Source: Microbulbifer guangxiensis
GTDB lineage: Bacteria > Pseudomonadota > Gammaproteobacteria > Pseudomonadales > Cellvibrionaceae
Length of the DNA: 64,000 bases
Reading direction: 5' to 3'
Assembly: GCF_021729075.1 (NCBI RefSeq)
Contig: NZ_JAJSAQ010000003.1
Location: forward strand, 124,001 to 188,000
Positions 28,241-37,846 of this stretch are shown one piece after another. Each line of letters begins with the position of its first letter. Position 1 is the stretch's first letter. The position numbers and the translations under genes are program-made. The notes beneath the pieces are model-generated. The model was not told the DNA's origin, did not search any database, and was given only the letters and a program-made list of their open reading frames with translations.

Positions 28241-28565
28241 CGGACTGTCCCTCCCTGCGGGCGGTCCCCGGCGCGTGGCTGCGTTCGATAAAGCGGGCAA
28301 ACGCCACGGTGACAAGAAAAGCCACCAGCGCCAGGGCAATGGCGGCGTCCAGGTAGACGGCGCGACCGGACGCGACGGCCAGCAGGGCACAGTAGGCCAC
28401 GGCGAGAATATTCAGCACGTCCAGCGCCACTACCCGGTCCGCCAGCGTCGGTCCGCGGGCGATACGCAGGAAACACAGCGCCAGTGCCAGTAACAAGAGC
28501 CAGGAGGCGCCCTCGATGGCGAAGGCCATCAATGGCGTCGTGCTGTCATTGAGGTTGATCAGCAT
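28227..28565 (-). CDS. mnhF: Mrp Na+/H+ antiporter subunit F
   Basis: A 112-residue protein with three membrane helices and the subunit F motif R-I-A-R-G-P-T-L-A-D-R-V-V-A-L-D. In the Mrp complex it belongs to the small-subunit module near MrpA. Its start overlaps the mnhE stop by one base (TGATG). Confidence 0.95.
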   Translation of the reverse strand: MLINLNDSTTPLMAFAIEGASWLLLLALALCFLRIARGPTLADRVVALDVLNILAVAYCALLAVASGRAVYLDAAIALALVAFLVTVAFARFIERSHAPGTARREGQSDANQ

Positions 28566-29038
28566 CAGGACATAGCCTCCATCACCTGCCGTTCAAAGCC
28601 CTCGCGGATCTCCCGGCGGAAGACGTCGGGGTCGTCCACGAACATGGTGTGTACGTAGAGGGCGTCCCGGTCCGGCGACACCTCCAAAACCAGCGTGCCC
28701 GGGGTCAGGGAAATCAGGTTGGCCAGCACCAGGATCTGGTTGTCATCACGTATCTCCAGTGGCACCCGCACGATACGCGGCCGGCTGTGCAGGGTTGGCG
28801 ACAGCACCTCATAGACCGCCTGCAGGCTCGACAGCACCAATTCCTTGAGAAAAAACAGCAGCAGCCGCAGCACCCGCGGTACCCGCCGAAAATATTCCCG
28901 ATCCCCCAGCAGCGGGTGGGAGACAGCTAGCGCCAGATAGCCGATCACGAAGCCGGCGAGAAAATTCAGCAGCGTGGCAATGCCCGTCAGGGCCGACCAG
29001 CTGATGGCCAGCAGGATATTGAGCAGAAACAGGCGCAC
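28565..29038 (-). CDS. mnhE: Mrp Na+/H+ antiporter subunit E
   Basis: A 157-residue protein with two N-terminal helices and a cytoplasmic domain carrying the subunit E block L-A-N-L-I-S-L-T-P-G-T-L-V-L-E-V-S-P-D. MrpE is needed for assembly or stability of the antiporter. It follows mnhD after a 21-nt gap. Confidence 0.95.
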   Translation of the reverse strand: MRLFLLNILLAISWSALTGIATLLNFLAGFVIGYLALAVSHPLLGDREYFRRVPRVLRLLLFFLKELVLSSLQAVYEVLSPTLHSRPRIVRVPLEIRDDNQILVLANLISLTPGTLVLEVSPDRDALYVHTMFVDDPDVFRREIREGFERQVMEAMS

Positions 29039-29059
29039 CGTCGGCCTCCTTGTCTCGGG

Positions 29060-30565
29060 TCAGTCTGCCGGCGGTGCCAGCACCGCGCGGAGATAGTCCC
29101 CCGGATCCAGCAGCTGGCCCGCCGCCGCCAGGGAAAACTCGATGAATGGTTCCGGCGCCAGGCCGAGAACCAGTGTAATCAGGGCCAGGGCAATGACCGG
29201 CAGCAGTCGCTGCAGGCGATCCCCCGCCGTCAGGGTCGCCAGGCTGGCACAGTCGTCGCGGGGGTGATCTTTCCAGAACGCCTCCGCCCAGATCTTGCTC
29301 ATGGAGAACAGGGTCAGCGCCCCGGTGACCAGTGCCACCGCCGCCACCCAGTAGGCCGCCTGGTCCAGGCTCGCCTTGACCAGCAGGAACTTGGCCCAGA
29401 AGCCGGACAGCGGCGGGAAGCCGGCCAGGCTGAACGCGGCGATGAAGAACAGCGCCGCCAGCAGCGGGCTGACCCGGTAGAGGCCGCCGATCTGCGCCAG
29501 TTCAAAGCTGCCGGTGAGCCGCTGTGCCGTGCCGCTGATGAGGAACAGGTTCGTCTTGGCGACGATGTTGTGCACCATGTAGAACACCGCCCCGGTCAGC
29601 GCCAGCGGGCTGTAGAGGGCGAGCCCCAGTACCAGGAAACCGATCTGGCTGACGATATGGAAGGCCAGGATCTTGCGGAACTCATAATGGGCCGCCGCGC
29701 CCAGCACACCGGTGAGCATGGTCAGCAGGGCCGTGGCCAGCAGGATTTCGTGGGCGAGGTTGTCGCCGGCCGGGAATATCAGCGTGAATGTGCGGATCAG
29801 GGCGTAGACGCCCACCTTGGTGAGCAGCCCGGCAAAGACCGCCGTCACCGCCACCGGCGGCGCGTGGTAGGACGCCGGCAGCCAGAAAAACAGCGGAAAA
29901 ATTGCTGCCTTGATGCCGAAAGCACAGATGAACAGCACTGCCAGCAGGTTTTCTGCCAGCGGGTTGTCGACTTCCGTCACGGCCAGGTGCAGCTGTGCCA
30001 GGTTGAGCGTGCCGGTCAGGCCGTAGAGCAGGGCGATGGCGGTCAGCATCAGCAGGGTGGAGACTAGGTTCATGGCCACATACTTGATGCCGCCATCCAG
30101 CTGGATGCGCTCGCCGCCCAGGACCAGCAGGGCGAACGAGGCAATCAGCATCACCTCGAACCAGACGTAGAGGTTGAACAGGTCACCGGTGACAAAGCTG
30201 CCACACACGCCGGCCAGCAGCAGCTGGTAATAACTGTAAAAGCCCAGCTGTTCGTGGTGGGTATCGATATCGGACAGGGCGAACAGTGCCACCGTCAGGC
30301 CGACCACCGCTGCCACCACCAGCATCACCGCACTCAGCCGGTCTGCCACCAGGGTGATTCCAAACGGCGCCGGCCAGCCTCCCATCTGTGCGGCCACCAC
30401 GCCGTTTGCCTGCACCAGCGCGAGAATGGCCAGGCTTACCAGCAGCAGGAGCCCGCAGCTGCCCAGCGACAGTCCCCGGGCCAGCCGCGGCCTGCCCCGG
30501 CCGAGAAAAGTCAGCAGGGCCGCCAGGATGGGCAACAGGAACGGCAGTGCCAGCAGCCAGCTCAA
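29060..30565 (-). CDS. mnhD: Mrp Na+/H+ antiporter subunit D
   Basis: A 501-residue, about fourteen-helix protein homologous to the proton-pumping NuoN/NuoM subunits of complex I. Key proton-path residues are visible: the Glu in Y-V-W-F-E-V-M-L (TM5), the Lys in F-G-I-K-A-A-I-F-P-L-F-F-W-L-P (TM7) and the His in Y-M-V-H-N-I-V-A-K (TM10-11). With MrpA it forms the core of the Na+/H+ exchange path. The start overlaps the mnhC stop by four bases (ATGA). Confidence 0.96.
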   Translation of the reverse strand: MSWLLALPFLLPILAALLTFLGRGRPRLARGLSLGSCGLLLLVSLAILALVQANGVVAAQMGGWPAPFGITLVADRLSAVMLVVAAVVGLTVALFALSDIDTHHEQLGFYSYYQLLLAGVCGSFVTGDLFNLYVWFEVMLIASFALLVLGGERIQLDGGIKYVAMNLVSTLLMLTAIALLYGLTGTLNLAQLHLAVTEVDNPLAENLLAVLFICAFGIKAAIFPLFFWLPASYHAPPVAVTAVFAGLLTKVGVYALIRTFTLIFPAGDNLAHEILLATALLTMLTGVLGAAAHYEFRKILAFHIVSQIGFLVLGLALYSPLALTGAVFYMVHNIVAKTNLFLISGTAQRLTGSFELAQIGGLYRVSPLLAALFFIAAFSLAGFPPLSGFWAKFLLVKASLDQAAYWVAAVALVTGALTLFSMSKIWAEAFWKDHPRDDCASLATLTAGDRLQRLLPVIALALITLVLGLAPEPFIEFSLAAAGQLLDPGDYLRAVLAPPAD

Positions 30566-30942
30566 GGGTGTCTGTTCTCCTGTTCAGGCTTTTTCCTCGG
30601 CTCGGCGACGCGCATGTCGTCGGCGTCGAGGGTGCCCAGTCGGCGATAGGCCCGCACGATCAATGCCAGGGTGAAGGCCAGCAGGCCGAAGCCGATCACG
30701 ATGGCAGTCAGAATCAGCGCCTGTGGCAGCGGGTTGGCGACTGCAACTGCCGGTGCCTCCAGCCCCGCTGGCACCAGTGGCGGGGAGGCACGTGTGAGCC
30801 GCCCCGCCGTGAAGATGGCCAGGTTGGCGGCGTTGCTCAGCAGGATCAGACCGAACAGGTAGCGCAACAGATTGCGTGCCAGCATCAGGTAGACCCCGGT
30901 GGCGGTGAGAATTCCCACCAGCAGTGCAAGCGCGGTTTCCAT
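30562..30942 (-). CDS. mnhC: Mrp Na+/H+ antiporter subunit C
   Basis: A 126-residue, three-helix NuoK homologue. The motif G-L-I-L-L-S-N-A-A-N-L and the later P-L-P-Q-A-L-I-L-T-A-I-V-I-G are typical of MrpC. ATG 30942 is one base beyond the mnhB stop. A longer frame to 30966 is not needed. Confidence 0.95.
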   Translation of the reverse strand: METALALLVGILTATGVYLMLARNLLRYLFGLILLSNAANLAIFTAGRLTRASPPLVPAGLEAPAVAVANPLPQALILTAIVIGFGLLAFTLALIVRAYRRLGTLDADDMRVAEPRKKPEQENRHP

Positions 30943-30943
30943 G

Positions 30944-31363
30944 TCAGGCGTCCTCCTCCAGGGCAAATACCAGGGCCAGTACGGCGCCCACCACCGACAG
31001 GTAAACGCCGATATCGAATATCAGGATGGTGCTCACCGGCAGGCCCTTGTCGCCCTCCGCACCGCCGAGAAAAAGCCACTGCCCGGTGAATGGCGCCTCG
31101 CCCAGCAGTGCGGCCACTGCCCCGGCGAGGCCGGCCAGTAGAACCCCCAGGGCGGCGAGCCGGCCGGGCTCGATGCGCAGGGCACGGCGCGCGGCTGCGG
31201 TACCCCAGGCCATGGCGAAGAGGGTGAAACCGGCAGCCGCGATCAGGCCGCCAATGAATCCGCCGCCGGGATAGTTATGGCCCCGCAACAGCATGTAGAC
31301 AGAGAACAAGAGAATCAGGGCCACCAGCGCCCGGGTGGCAGTCTGCAGAATGACCGAGTTCAA
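30944..31363 (-). CDS. mnhB: Mrp Na+/H+ antiporter subunit B
   Basis: A 139-residue, four-helix membrane protein. [20 protein letters not shown] near residue 21 is the diagnostic MrpB segment. Its ATG overlaps the mnhA stop (ATGA). Confidence 0.96.
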   Translation of the reverse strand: MNSVILQTATRALVALILLFSVYMLLRGHNYPGGGFIGGLIAAAGFTLFAMAWGTAAARRALRIEPGRLAALGVLLAGLAGAVAALLGEAPFTGQWLFLGGAEGDKGLPVSTILIFDIGVYLSVVGAVLALVFALEEDA

Positions 31364-33633
31364 TGTTTCTTCCTCTGCAACCGGTGGCCGATCAGGGTCG
31401 CCGCGGCAATGGCGGCGGTGAATACCACCAGAATCTCGCCAAACGTATCCAGTGCACGGAAGTCCACCAGAATCACATTGACGATATTGCGGCCGTACGC
31501 CTCGGGAACCGCGGCGGTCTCGAAGAAAGTGCTCGTGGTGGCGTCAAATGGTGTCTGCATGACGGCGAGAATCGACAGGGTGACGCCGGCACCCACGGTG
31601 ATGGCGAGCAAGGCATCCAGCGGACGGAAACGCGGCGTATGCACGCCGGAAAATACCGGCAGCCGATGCAGGGTGGTGGCGATCAGGACCAGGAACAGGG
31701 TTTCCACCAGCAGCTGGGTGATGGCCACATCCGGGGCACCGAAAAACAGGTAGATCAGCGCGAGACCCACACCCAGCGCGCCGAGGGCACAGATGGCCGC
31801 CAGGGGGGCGCGGGCTGCACCGGCCATCATGGCGCCGGCCAAGGTAAGTGCCAGCGCCGCCCACTCCTTGACCGTGAGCTGGGGCCATTCAAGGTCGACC
31901 GCGATATCGCCATTGCGCAGCAGCACGTAGCCGAGGGCCGCCGCAACGGTGGCAAAGATGATCGAGAGGTAGCGCCGCATCACCCCGTGCTGCAGGAGGC
32001 GTGTCTGCCAGGCCGCCAGGTGTTTGATGCCGTCGATGAAGTGATCCCACAGGCGATCGCCACTCAGGGGCAGCCACTGGAGCAACTCCTGTAGCGCCGC
32101 TCGAATGGGCCGCTGCAGCAGGTAGACCACGACTCCAAGTGTGAAGGTAACGACGCTCAGCAGCAGGGGAAGGTTGAGCCCGTGCCAGAGCTTCATCTTC
32201 ACGACTTCGGGCCGGCCCAGGATCGCCGTTACCGCCGGTTGTATCAGGCTTTCCGCAACGAGCGGGGTGGCAATACCGCATACCAGCCCCAGTGCCGCCA
32301 GTACCAGTGGCCCGAGCCACAGGGCCAGGGGAGCTTCACTGATATTGGTACCGGCTGGCTGCCGAGGGCCAAAGAACGGTTTGAACACCAGGATTGCGGC
32401 CACCGCGACCATCAACGCATTGGCAAACACGGCCGCCCCCGCCACCAGCAATGGTTCCGAGGCAATCGCCAGTGCACCCTCGTATTTGAGTTCCTTGCCG
32501 ATAAAGCCGAGAAATGGCGGAAACCCGGCCATGGACAGCGCCGCGGCGGCTGCAGCCACAAAGGTAACAGGCATTGCCCGCCGCAACCCGCCGAGACTGC
32601 CCAGTTCGCGGGTGCCGGTTTGGTGGTCGATGATGCCTACCACCATGAACAGCGACGCTTTGTAAAACGAGTGCACCAGGATGAAGGTCACTGCCGCGGC
32701 GATGGGCACCGAATCATCGTCGCCGAGGAACATGGTCAGCGTGCCGAGGGCGACCAGGGTGGTGTAGGCCAGGGTCAGTTTCAGGTCGGTCTGGCGCAGG
32801 GCCAGTACGGCGGCCACCACCAGCGTGGCGGCCCCCACCAGCGTCAGTGTCCATTGCCAGGCCGGCGTGTAGGCGAGCACCGGGTGCAGGCGGGCCAGCA
32901 GGTAGATACCCGCTTTCACCATGGTGGCGGAGTGCAGGTAGGCGCTGACCGGAGTCGGGGCTGCCATGGCATTGGGCAGCCAGAAATGAAATGGTAATTG
33001 TGCCGACTTGGTAAAAGCGCCCAGCAGCACCAGCACGAGGATTGGCAGGTACAGCGCACTGGCGCGCAATTCGTCGCCGAGTTCGAGGATCTCCAGCAAA
33101 TCAAAACTGCCCGCTGTAATGCCGAGCAGGATCAGCCCTGCTAGCAGACAGAGCCCGCCGATTGCCGTGATCAGCAGTGCCTGCAACGCCGAGCGGCGCG
33201 CCTTGGCATTGCTGTGATCGAAGCCGATCAGCAGGTAGCTGGCGATGGTGGTCAGCTCCCAGAAAACGAACAGGGTAATCAGGTCTGCCGCCAGCACCAG
33301 CCCGAGCATGCCGACCATGAACAGCAACAGGTAAAAGTAGAAACGACGCAGGTGGGGGTGGCCGGACAGGTAGGCTCCTGCATAAATCGCCACGAACGCG
33401 CCGACGCCACTGATCAGCAGGGCAAACAGCATGTTCAGGCCATCGAGGAAGAAGCGCGCGGAGATGCCGAGACTGGGTACCCAGTGCCAGCCGAAGGCCA
33501 GCACCTCACCGGCCATCACTCGCGGCAGCTGCCAGAGGAGCAGGGCGGCGATAACGGCAGGCACCACGGGCACAATCAGGGCCAGCATGGACCTGTGTGC
33601 CGCATCGGCTTGCCTGTTGTCGTGAGCTACCAT
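31360..33633 (-). CDS. mnhA: Mrp Na+/H+ antiporter subunit A
   Basis: A 757-residue multi-helix protein, the largest Mrp subunit. Residues ~1-500 are NuoL-like, with F-V-F-W-E-L-T-T-I (Glu of TM5), [29 protein letters not shown] core around residue 235, and the lysine/histidine proton path; the last ~200 residues form the MrpA-specific part with [14 protein letters not shown]. This is the group 1 (seven-gene) arrangement, with separate A and B. Mrp exports Na+ in exchange for H+, supporting alkaline and salt tolerance. ATG 33633 opens the operon; the frame upstream to 33738 is not hydrophobic or family-like. Confidence 0.96.
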   Translation of the reverse strand: MVAHDNRQADAAHRSMLALIVPVVPAVIAALLLWQLPRVMAGEVLAFGWHWVPSLGISARFFLDGLNMLFALLISGVGAFVAIYAGAYLSGHPHLRRFYFYLLLFMVGMLGLVLAADLITLFVFWELTTIASYLLIGFDHSNAKARRSALQALLITAIGGLCLLAGLILLGITAGSFDLLEILELGDELRASALYLPILVLVLLGAFTKSAQLPFHFWLPNAMAAPTPVSAYLHSATMVKAGIYLLARLHPVLAYTPAWQWTLTLVGAATLVVAAVLALRQTDLKLTLAYTTLVALGTLTMFLGDDDSVPIAAAVTFILVHSFYKASLFMVVGIIDHQTGTRELGSLGGLRRAMPVTFVAAAAAALSMAGFPPFLGFIGKELKYEGALAIASEPLLVAGAAVFANALMVAVAAILVFKPFFGPRQPAGTNISEAPLALWLGPLVLAALGLVCGIATPLVAESLIQPAVTAILGRPEVVKMKLWHGLNLPLLLSVVTFTLGVVVYLLQRPIRAALQELLQWLPLSGDRLWDHFIDGIKHLAAWQTRLLQHGVMRRYLSIIFATVAAALGYVLLRNGDIAVDLEWPQLTVKEWAALALTLAGAMMAGAARAPLAAICALGALGVGLALIYLFFGAPDVAITQLLVETLFLVLIATTLHRLPVFSGVHTPRFRPLDALLAITVGAGVTLSILAVMQTPFDATTSTFFETAAVPEAYGRNIVNVILVDFRALDTFGEILVVFTAAIAAATLIGHRLQRKKH

Positions 33634-33976
33634 GATTTCTGCCCCATTGCCCGGAAATGCCGAGTTGCTGATTCCGGCCCCGGGGCGCGGTGCCGTGCAT
33701 CCGGATTCTATACGTCGATTACACAGCAACCGGACCAACCCGGCGCCGACAGGAATGTTTGTAGGCCGGCGTAGAGGTTTGCCACGGTGGCGTGACCGTC
33801 CGCCCCCTCAGTGGAAAATAGTCCAAATGCCCGGCACAGGCAGCCGCTGCTCCATGTCTGTCCCTGAGGTTGATGGAACAGCGCAACTTGCCAGACCGGA
33901 CAGGGATGATTAACCTGCCGATAACCACTTTTTGGAAAGGGAGTCCGGTGGGCGGGGAAGTGCACCGGGACAGGAC
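33634..33976. other. Divergent spacer between the mrp and ABC operons
   Basis: About 340 bases holding the promoters of two divergent operons. No gene is supported. No clear sigma-70 consensus or operator was recognised. Confidence 0.55.
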
Positions 33977-34657
33977 GTGATCACCATAAAAAAACTGTGC
34001 AGGGAATATGGCCATGGCGATGCCAGGGTCGTGGCGCTCGCTGACGTTTCCCTGCAAATCTCAAAGAACGAATTTGTCGCCATCATGGGCTCGTCCGGTT
34101 CCGGCAAGTCGACCCTGATGAACATTCTCGGCTGCCTGGACCAGCAGACCGCCGGGCAGTACTGGCTCGATGGTCGCGAGGTGGGCAGCTTCGATGACGA
34201 TACCCTGTCCGCCATCCGCAACCGCCACATCGGCTTTATCTTCCAGACCTTCCACCTGTTGCCGCGCCTGACCGCACAGCAGAATGTCATGCTGCCGCTG
34301 CGCTATTCGGCTGTGGACGAAAGCAGCGCCCGCGAACGGGCCGCGGCAATGCTGGAAAGAGTCGGCCTCGGCCACCGCCTCACCCACCGCCCCTATGAAA
34401 TGTCCGGTGGCCAGCGTCAGCGAGTCGCCATTGCCCGGGCCCTGATCAACCGGCCCAAGGTCATCTTTGCCGATGAACCCACCGGCAATCTCGACAGCAA
34501 GACATCGGAGGAAATCCTGGCATTGCTCAAGCAGCTGCACGGCGAGGGCCAGACCATCGTGATGGTCACCCACGAGCCGGAAATCGCCGCCCATGCCCAG
34601 CGGATTATCCGCATGAGCGATGGCAGGGTGGTGGAGGACTCGGTATGTCACGCCTGA
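33977..34657 (+). CDS. MacB/LolD-type ABC transporter ATPase
   Basis: A 226-residue nucleotide-binding protein. Walker A is G-S-S-G-S-G-K-S-T, the signature is M-S-G-G-Q-R-Q-R-V-A-I-A-R-A, Walker B is V-I-F-A-D-E-P-T-G-N-L-D and the switch His is in V-T-H-E-P. It belongs to the group that powers MacB/FtsX-like permeases, which work by mechanotransmission rather than by substrate passage through the membrane. GTG 33977 behind GGGA starts the protein at V-I-T-I-K-K-L, as in homologues; a TTG at 33932 would add a glycine-rich tail. It leads a five-gene operon and overlaps the next gene by 13 nt. Confidence 0.93.
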   Translation: MITIKKLCREYGHGDARVVALADVSLQISKNEFVAIMGSSGSGKSTLMNILGCLDQQTAGQYWLDGREVGSFDDDTLSAIRNRHIGFIFQTFHLLPRLTAQQNVMLPLRYSAVDESSARERAAAMLERVGLGHRLTHRPYEMSGGQRQRVAIARALINRPKVIFADEPTGNLDSKTSEEILALLKQLHGEGQTIVMVTHEPEIAAHAQRIIRMSDGRVVEDSVCHA

Positions 34658-35607
34658 TTCCGCTGGTTCTTTTACTGTTGGCCGTGTGCGCTTTGGCAGA
34701 TGAAGCCAGCAGCCCACTGTTACTGAGTGGCGAGTTGCGGGCCAGGGAGAGCCAGGTCTTCTATGCCCCGATGACCGACGACTGGCAAGTAGAGGTGCAG
34801 TGGCTGATGCCGGAAGGGCAGGTGGCACAGCCCGGTGAGATCGTGGTGGTATTTGATGGCGCTTCCATCCAGGGGGATATCGACTCGGAAACCGTGGCCC
34901 TGAATACGGCCCGGGAGAAACTGCAGCAGGAGAAGAACCAGCATGCGCAGACCGTGCTGGAGAAGGAATTTGCACTGAAGCGCGAGCAGCTGCTGCTGAA
35001 AAAGGCCGGTATCGATGCCGCCGTCCCACGTCAGTTCCTCAGTGATTTTGAGTACGAGTCGTTCCAGGTCGCCGAGAGCGAAGCGCGGGCCAACGTCGAG
35101 AAGGCGCGCAAGGAACTGGCCCAGGCGAAACTCGCCCGCGATGTCGCCATCCGCAAGCAACAGATCAATATCGACCGCTCCCTGAACAAGCTTGAGCTGA
35201 AGCGGGACAGCCTTGCCGCGATGACCCTGCGTGCCGAGCGGGCGGGGCCGGTACTGTATGGCAAGCACCCGTGGACCGGCGAGCGGGTATTCGTGGGCAT
35301 GACCGCGCAGCCCTCATGGGAGATCGCCGAAATCCCCTCCATGAGTGATCTCTATGTCGAGGCGTGGCTGCATGAGATCGATATCGACCGCGTCCGCGCA
35401 GGGCAGTCGGCGATGCTGACTTTCGACTCCCGGCTGCACAGCACCTTCCCGGCAACACTCACCGACGTCTCGTCTCAACCACAAAAGCGCAAGGAATGGG
35501 GTAATGGTCTCTATTACCGCCTGGTGTTTTCTCTGGCGGAAGCGCCGGAATTCAAGATCCTGCCCGGTATGGGAGCGCGCATCGAGTTTCCGGAGGCGGA
35601 TTCATGA
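34645..35607 (+). CDS. HlyD/MacA-like periplasmic adaptor 1
   Basis: A 320-residue periplasmic adaptor. It has a signal peptide ending A-L-A-D, a biotinyl-lipoyl-like half motif near residues 55-75, a long coiled-coil hairpin (~75-195), and a beta-barrel domain after residue 200. It has neither an alanine-rich lipobox nor a membrane anchor, unlike the two adaptors that follow. Adaptors bridge the permease to an outer-membrane channel. Only a modest C-terminal domain is present. It is the first of three consecutive, clearly diverged adaptor genes. Confidence 0.85.
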   Translation: MSRLIPLVLLLLAVCALADEASSPLLLSGELRARESQVFYAPMTDDWQVEVQWLMPEGQVAQPGEIVVVFDGASIQGDIDSETVALNTAREKLQQEKNQHAQTVLEKEFALKREQLLLKKAGIDAAVPRQFLSDFEYESFQVAESEARANVEKARKELAQAKLARDVAIRKQQINIDRSLNKLELKRDSLAAMTLRAERAGPVLYGKHPWTGERVFVGMTAQPSWEIAEIPSMSDLYVEAWLHEIDIDRVRAGQSAMLTFDSRLHSTFPATLTDVSSQPQKRKEWGNGLYYRLVFSLAEAPEFKILPGMGARIEFPEADS

Positions 35608-36632
35608 AACCGATCAAGGCCCTTGTTGGAGCGCTGTTATGCCAGCTACTGGCGGCCTGTTCTGACGCGCCAGAGCATCGCAAAGCCCCGGCAGGGGATA
35701 CTGCCCTGCCGCCGATTACCGGTGAACTGGAGTCTGCCCGTTCGGTGATGGTGGCACCGCCAGCCATTTCCCGCATGTGGCGGTACAGCATCCAGCAACT
35801 GGTGGCCGAAAATACCCATGTCGAAGAGGGCGATGTGGTCGTCGCCTTCGAGGACAAGCCGGTGCGGGAGCGTCTGATCGAAAAGAAAGCCGAGCTGGAG
35901 CAGGCCCGCAGCGAATTGGCCAACACCATGCTCAAGGAAGAGCAGGTCGCTGCCGATGATCGTCTCGCCGTGGAGGAGAAACGAGCCGAATACGAAAAAG
36001 CCCGGCGCCGGGCGGAAATCCTCGATCACTCCATGTCGAGAAACGAGCGCCAGAAAGCAGCGATCGATTTTGAAATTGCCAGCAACGATCTGCAGCTGGC
36101 ACGGGAACTGGAGGAGCTGCACCAGCGCACCCGCAAACTCAATATCTCCCTTGCCGAACGCAAAGTGGAACAGCTGGAAGCGGAAACCGCAGCTCTGCAG
36201 GTGGAAGTGGACAAGTTGCAGGTGCGGGCCCCCATTGCCGGGCTCGTACAGTACCTGCCCAACTGGCAGGGGGAAAAGCCCTCGGAAGGAGAGACGGTGC
36301 GCTTTGGCCAGCCGGTGCTGCAGATTTCCGACCTTTCACAGATGCAGGTGCGTGCCCAGGCCGATGAGGTGGACAAGCCGCACCTTTTTGTCGGGGCGGA
36401 AGTCGATGTCACCATCGACAGCGCCGAGGCCCGAACCATGCGCGGGACCATCATCGAGCTCGGCAGTGTGGTGCGTGATCGTGCCCGGGGTGACCGACGG
36501 CGGGTGATCGACCTGTTGATCGGTCTGGAGGCCGGGGTAGAGGCGGGGCTCAAACCGGGCGTGACGGCCTCCATCGACGTGATGGCAGTGAGGGCAGAAC
36601 CGGTGGCAGTGAGCGCGGGAGGTGGCCAGTGA
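35604..36632 (+). CDS. HlyD/MacA-like adaptor 2 (lipoprotein)
   Basis: A 342-residue adaptor whose leader ends L-A-A-C (Cys19), so it is probably lipid-anchored. Residues ~30-75 carry the first lipoyl half, ~90-215 a highly charged coiled-coil hairpin, and 215-335 the second lipoyl half and beta-barrel (A-P-I-A-G-L-V-Q-Y). Its ATG overlaps the previous stop (ATGA). It is similar in plan to its neighbours but only weakly in sequence. Confidence 0.87.
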   Translation: MKPIKALVGALLCQLLAACSDAPEHRKAPAGDTALPPITGELESARSVMVAPPAISRMWRYSIQQLVAENTHVEEGDVVVAFEDKPVRERLIEKKAELEQARSELANTMLKEEQVAADDRLAVEEKRAEYEKARRRAEILDHSMSRNERQKAAIDFEIASNDLQLARELEELHQRTRKLNISLAERKVEQLEAETAALQVEVDKLQVRAPIAGLVQYLPNWQGEKPSEGETVRFGQPVLQISDLSQMQVRAQADEVDKPHLFVGAEVDVTIDSAEARTMRGTIIELGSVVRDRARGDRRRVIDLLIGLEAGVEAGLKPGVTASIDVMAVRAEPVAVSAGGGQ

Positions 36633-37846
36633 ACAACTCTTGGCTACCCGGCTTTCTGGTCACCCTGCTGTTGGCCGGCTGTGCCGATGAGGTGTCGGAG
36701 CCGCTGCTGCACCAGGTCAGTTACAGCGAACGGCGGGCGCTGGTACCAGCGGAGGGAGAACTGGAAGCTAGGGAGGCGACGGCGATTCAGGCGCCGGCGA
36801 CAGGCCCCACAAAGGTGATTGCATGGATGGCTCCGGAATATTCGGAGGTCAAAAAAGGCGATGTCATCGTACGTTTCGATGCCCAGTTGATGCGCGAGCA
36901 ACGGCAGTGGGCTGCCGGTGACCTGGCGCTGACGGAGGAGGATCTGCGGCAGAAGAAAGGCGCACTGAGCACCGAACAGATTGGTATCCTGCTGGATATG
37001 GACCAGGTGGGTACGGAAAAAGCCTTCGCCGAGCGCTTTAACGTTGACGACGATCGCATCAAGTCCCGGCTGGAAATCCTTGACGACCAATTGGACACCC
37101 AGTTCCTGGAGTCCAAATTGGAATTCCTCGACTGGAAAAATGACCGTTTCGCAAGCAGTGCCGGAAGCGAGACGGAAGTGCTGTCGGTACAGCGGGAAAA
37201 ACACAGTGCCAAGATCGAGCGTCTTGAAGAGGGGCTTTCCGAGTTGGAGATCATTGCCCCCCACGATGGCCTGATCACCTATGACGCGGACTGGCGCGGG
37301 GAAAAAGCCCAGGTGGGAAAACGCATCTGGCCAGGCCGTAAGGTGGGAGACCTGCCCGACGTGAGCGTGATGCAGGCGCGGCTGCATGTTCTGGATCGTG
37401 AGGCGGTGGGCCTGGCGGAGGGGCAGCCTGTGACACTGTGGTTCGAGACCGAGCCGGACTATCGGTTTGACGGTAAAGTGACTTCCATCAGTGCGGCGCC
37501 CGCCTCGATCGAGCGGGGCAATCCGCAGAAGTATTATGAAGTGGTCGCGTCGCTGGACTCACAGCACCCGGAGCGCTTCAAGCTCGGTCGTGGTGTCCGC
37601 GCGGCGATCCGGGTTGCCGCCGCAGAGCGACGCATAGAAGTACCAGCACAGAGTGTGTTCCAGGATAGCGCTGGCGCCTTTGTCCATGTCTACCGGAATG
37701 GCGCGTTTCACCGCCGAGCGGTAACCATCGGCGCTGCGACTCCTACCCATATAGAAATCACCGGCGGACTGGAGCCGGGTGAACGGGTTGCCGTGTACGA
37801 GGTTTCCTCCAGCCAAAGACAGAGTGCCGAGGTGAGCAATGAGTGA
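36629..37846 (+). CDS. HlyD/MacA-like adaptor 3 (lipoprotein)
   Basis: A 405-residue adaptor with the lipobox L-A-G-C (Cys18). It has the longest C-terminal part of the three: lipoyl domain, coiled coil (~85-205), beta-barrel and a membrane-proximal domain (residues ~300-395, with P-A-Q-S-V-F-Q-D-S-A-G-A-F-V-H-V-Y). The latter domain normally docks on the permease, so this may be the subunit that contacts it. GTG start within GTGA overlap. Confidence 0.88.
   Translation: MNNSWLPGFLVTLLLAGCADEVSEPLLHQVSYSERRALVPAEGELEAREATAIQAPATGPTKVIAWMAPEYSEVKKGDVIVRFDAQLMREQRQWAAGDLALTEEDLRQKKGALSTEQIGILLDMDQVGTEKAFAERFNVDDDRIKSRLEILDDQLDTQFLESKLEFLDWKNDRFASSAGSETEVLSVQREKHSAKIERLEEGLSELEIIAPHDGLITYDADWRGEKAQVGKRIWPGRKVGDLPDVSVMQARLHVLDREAVGLAEGQPVTLWFETEPDYRFDGKVTSISAAPASIERGNPQKYYEVVASLDSQHPERFKLGRGVRAAIRVAAAERRIEVPAQSVFQDSAGAFVHVYRNGAFHRRAVTIGAATPTHIEITGGLEPGERVAVYEVSSSQRQSAEVSNE

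Noticed and set aside
29264-30067. 267-residue open frame on + strand
   Set aside because: It is antisense to mnhD and dominated by Gln/Arg/His, typical of the reverse of hydrophobic genes.
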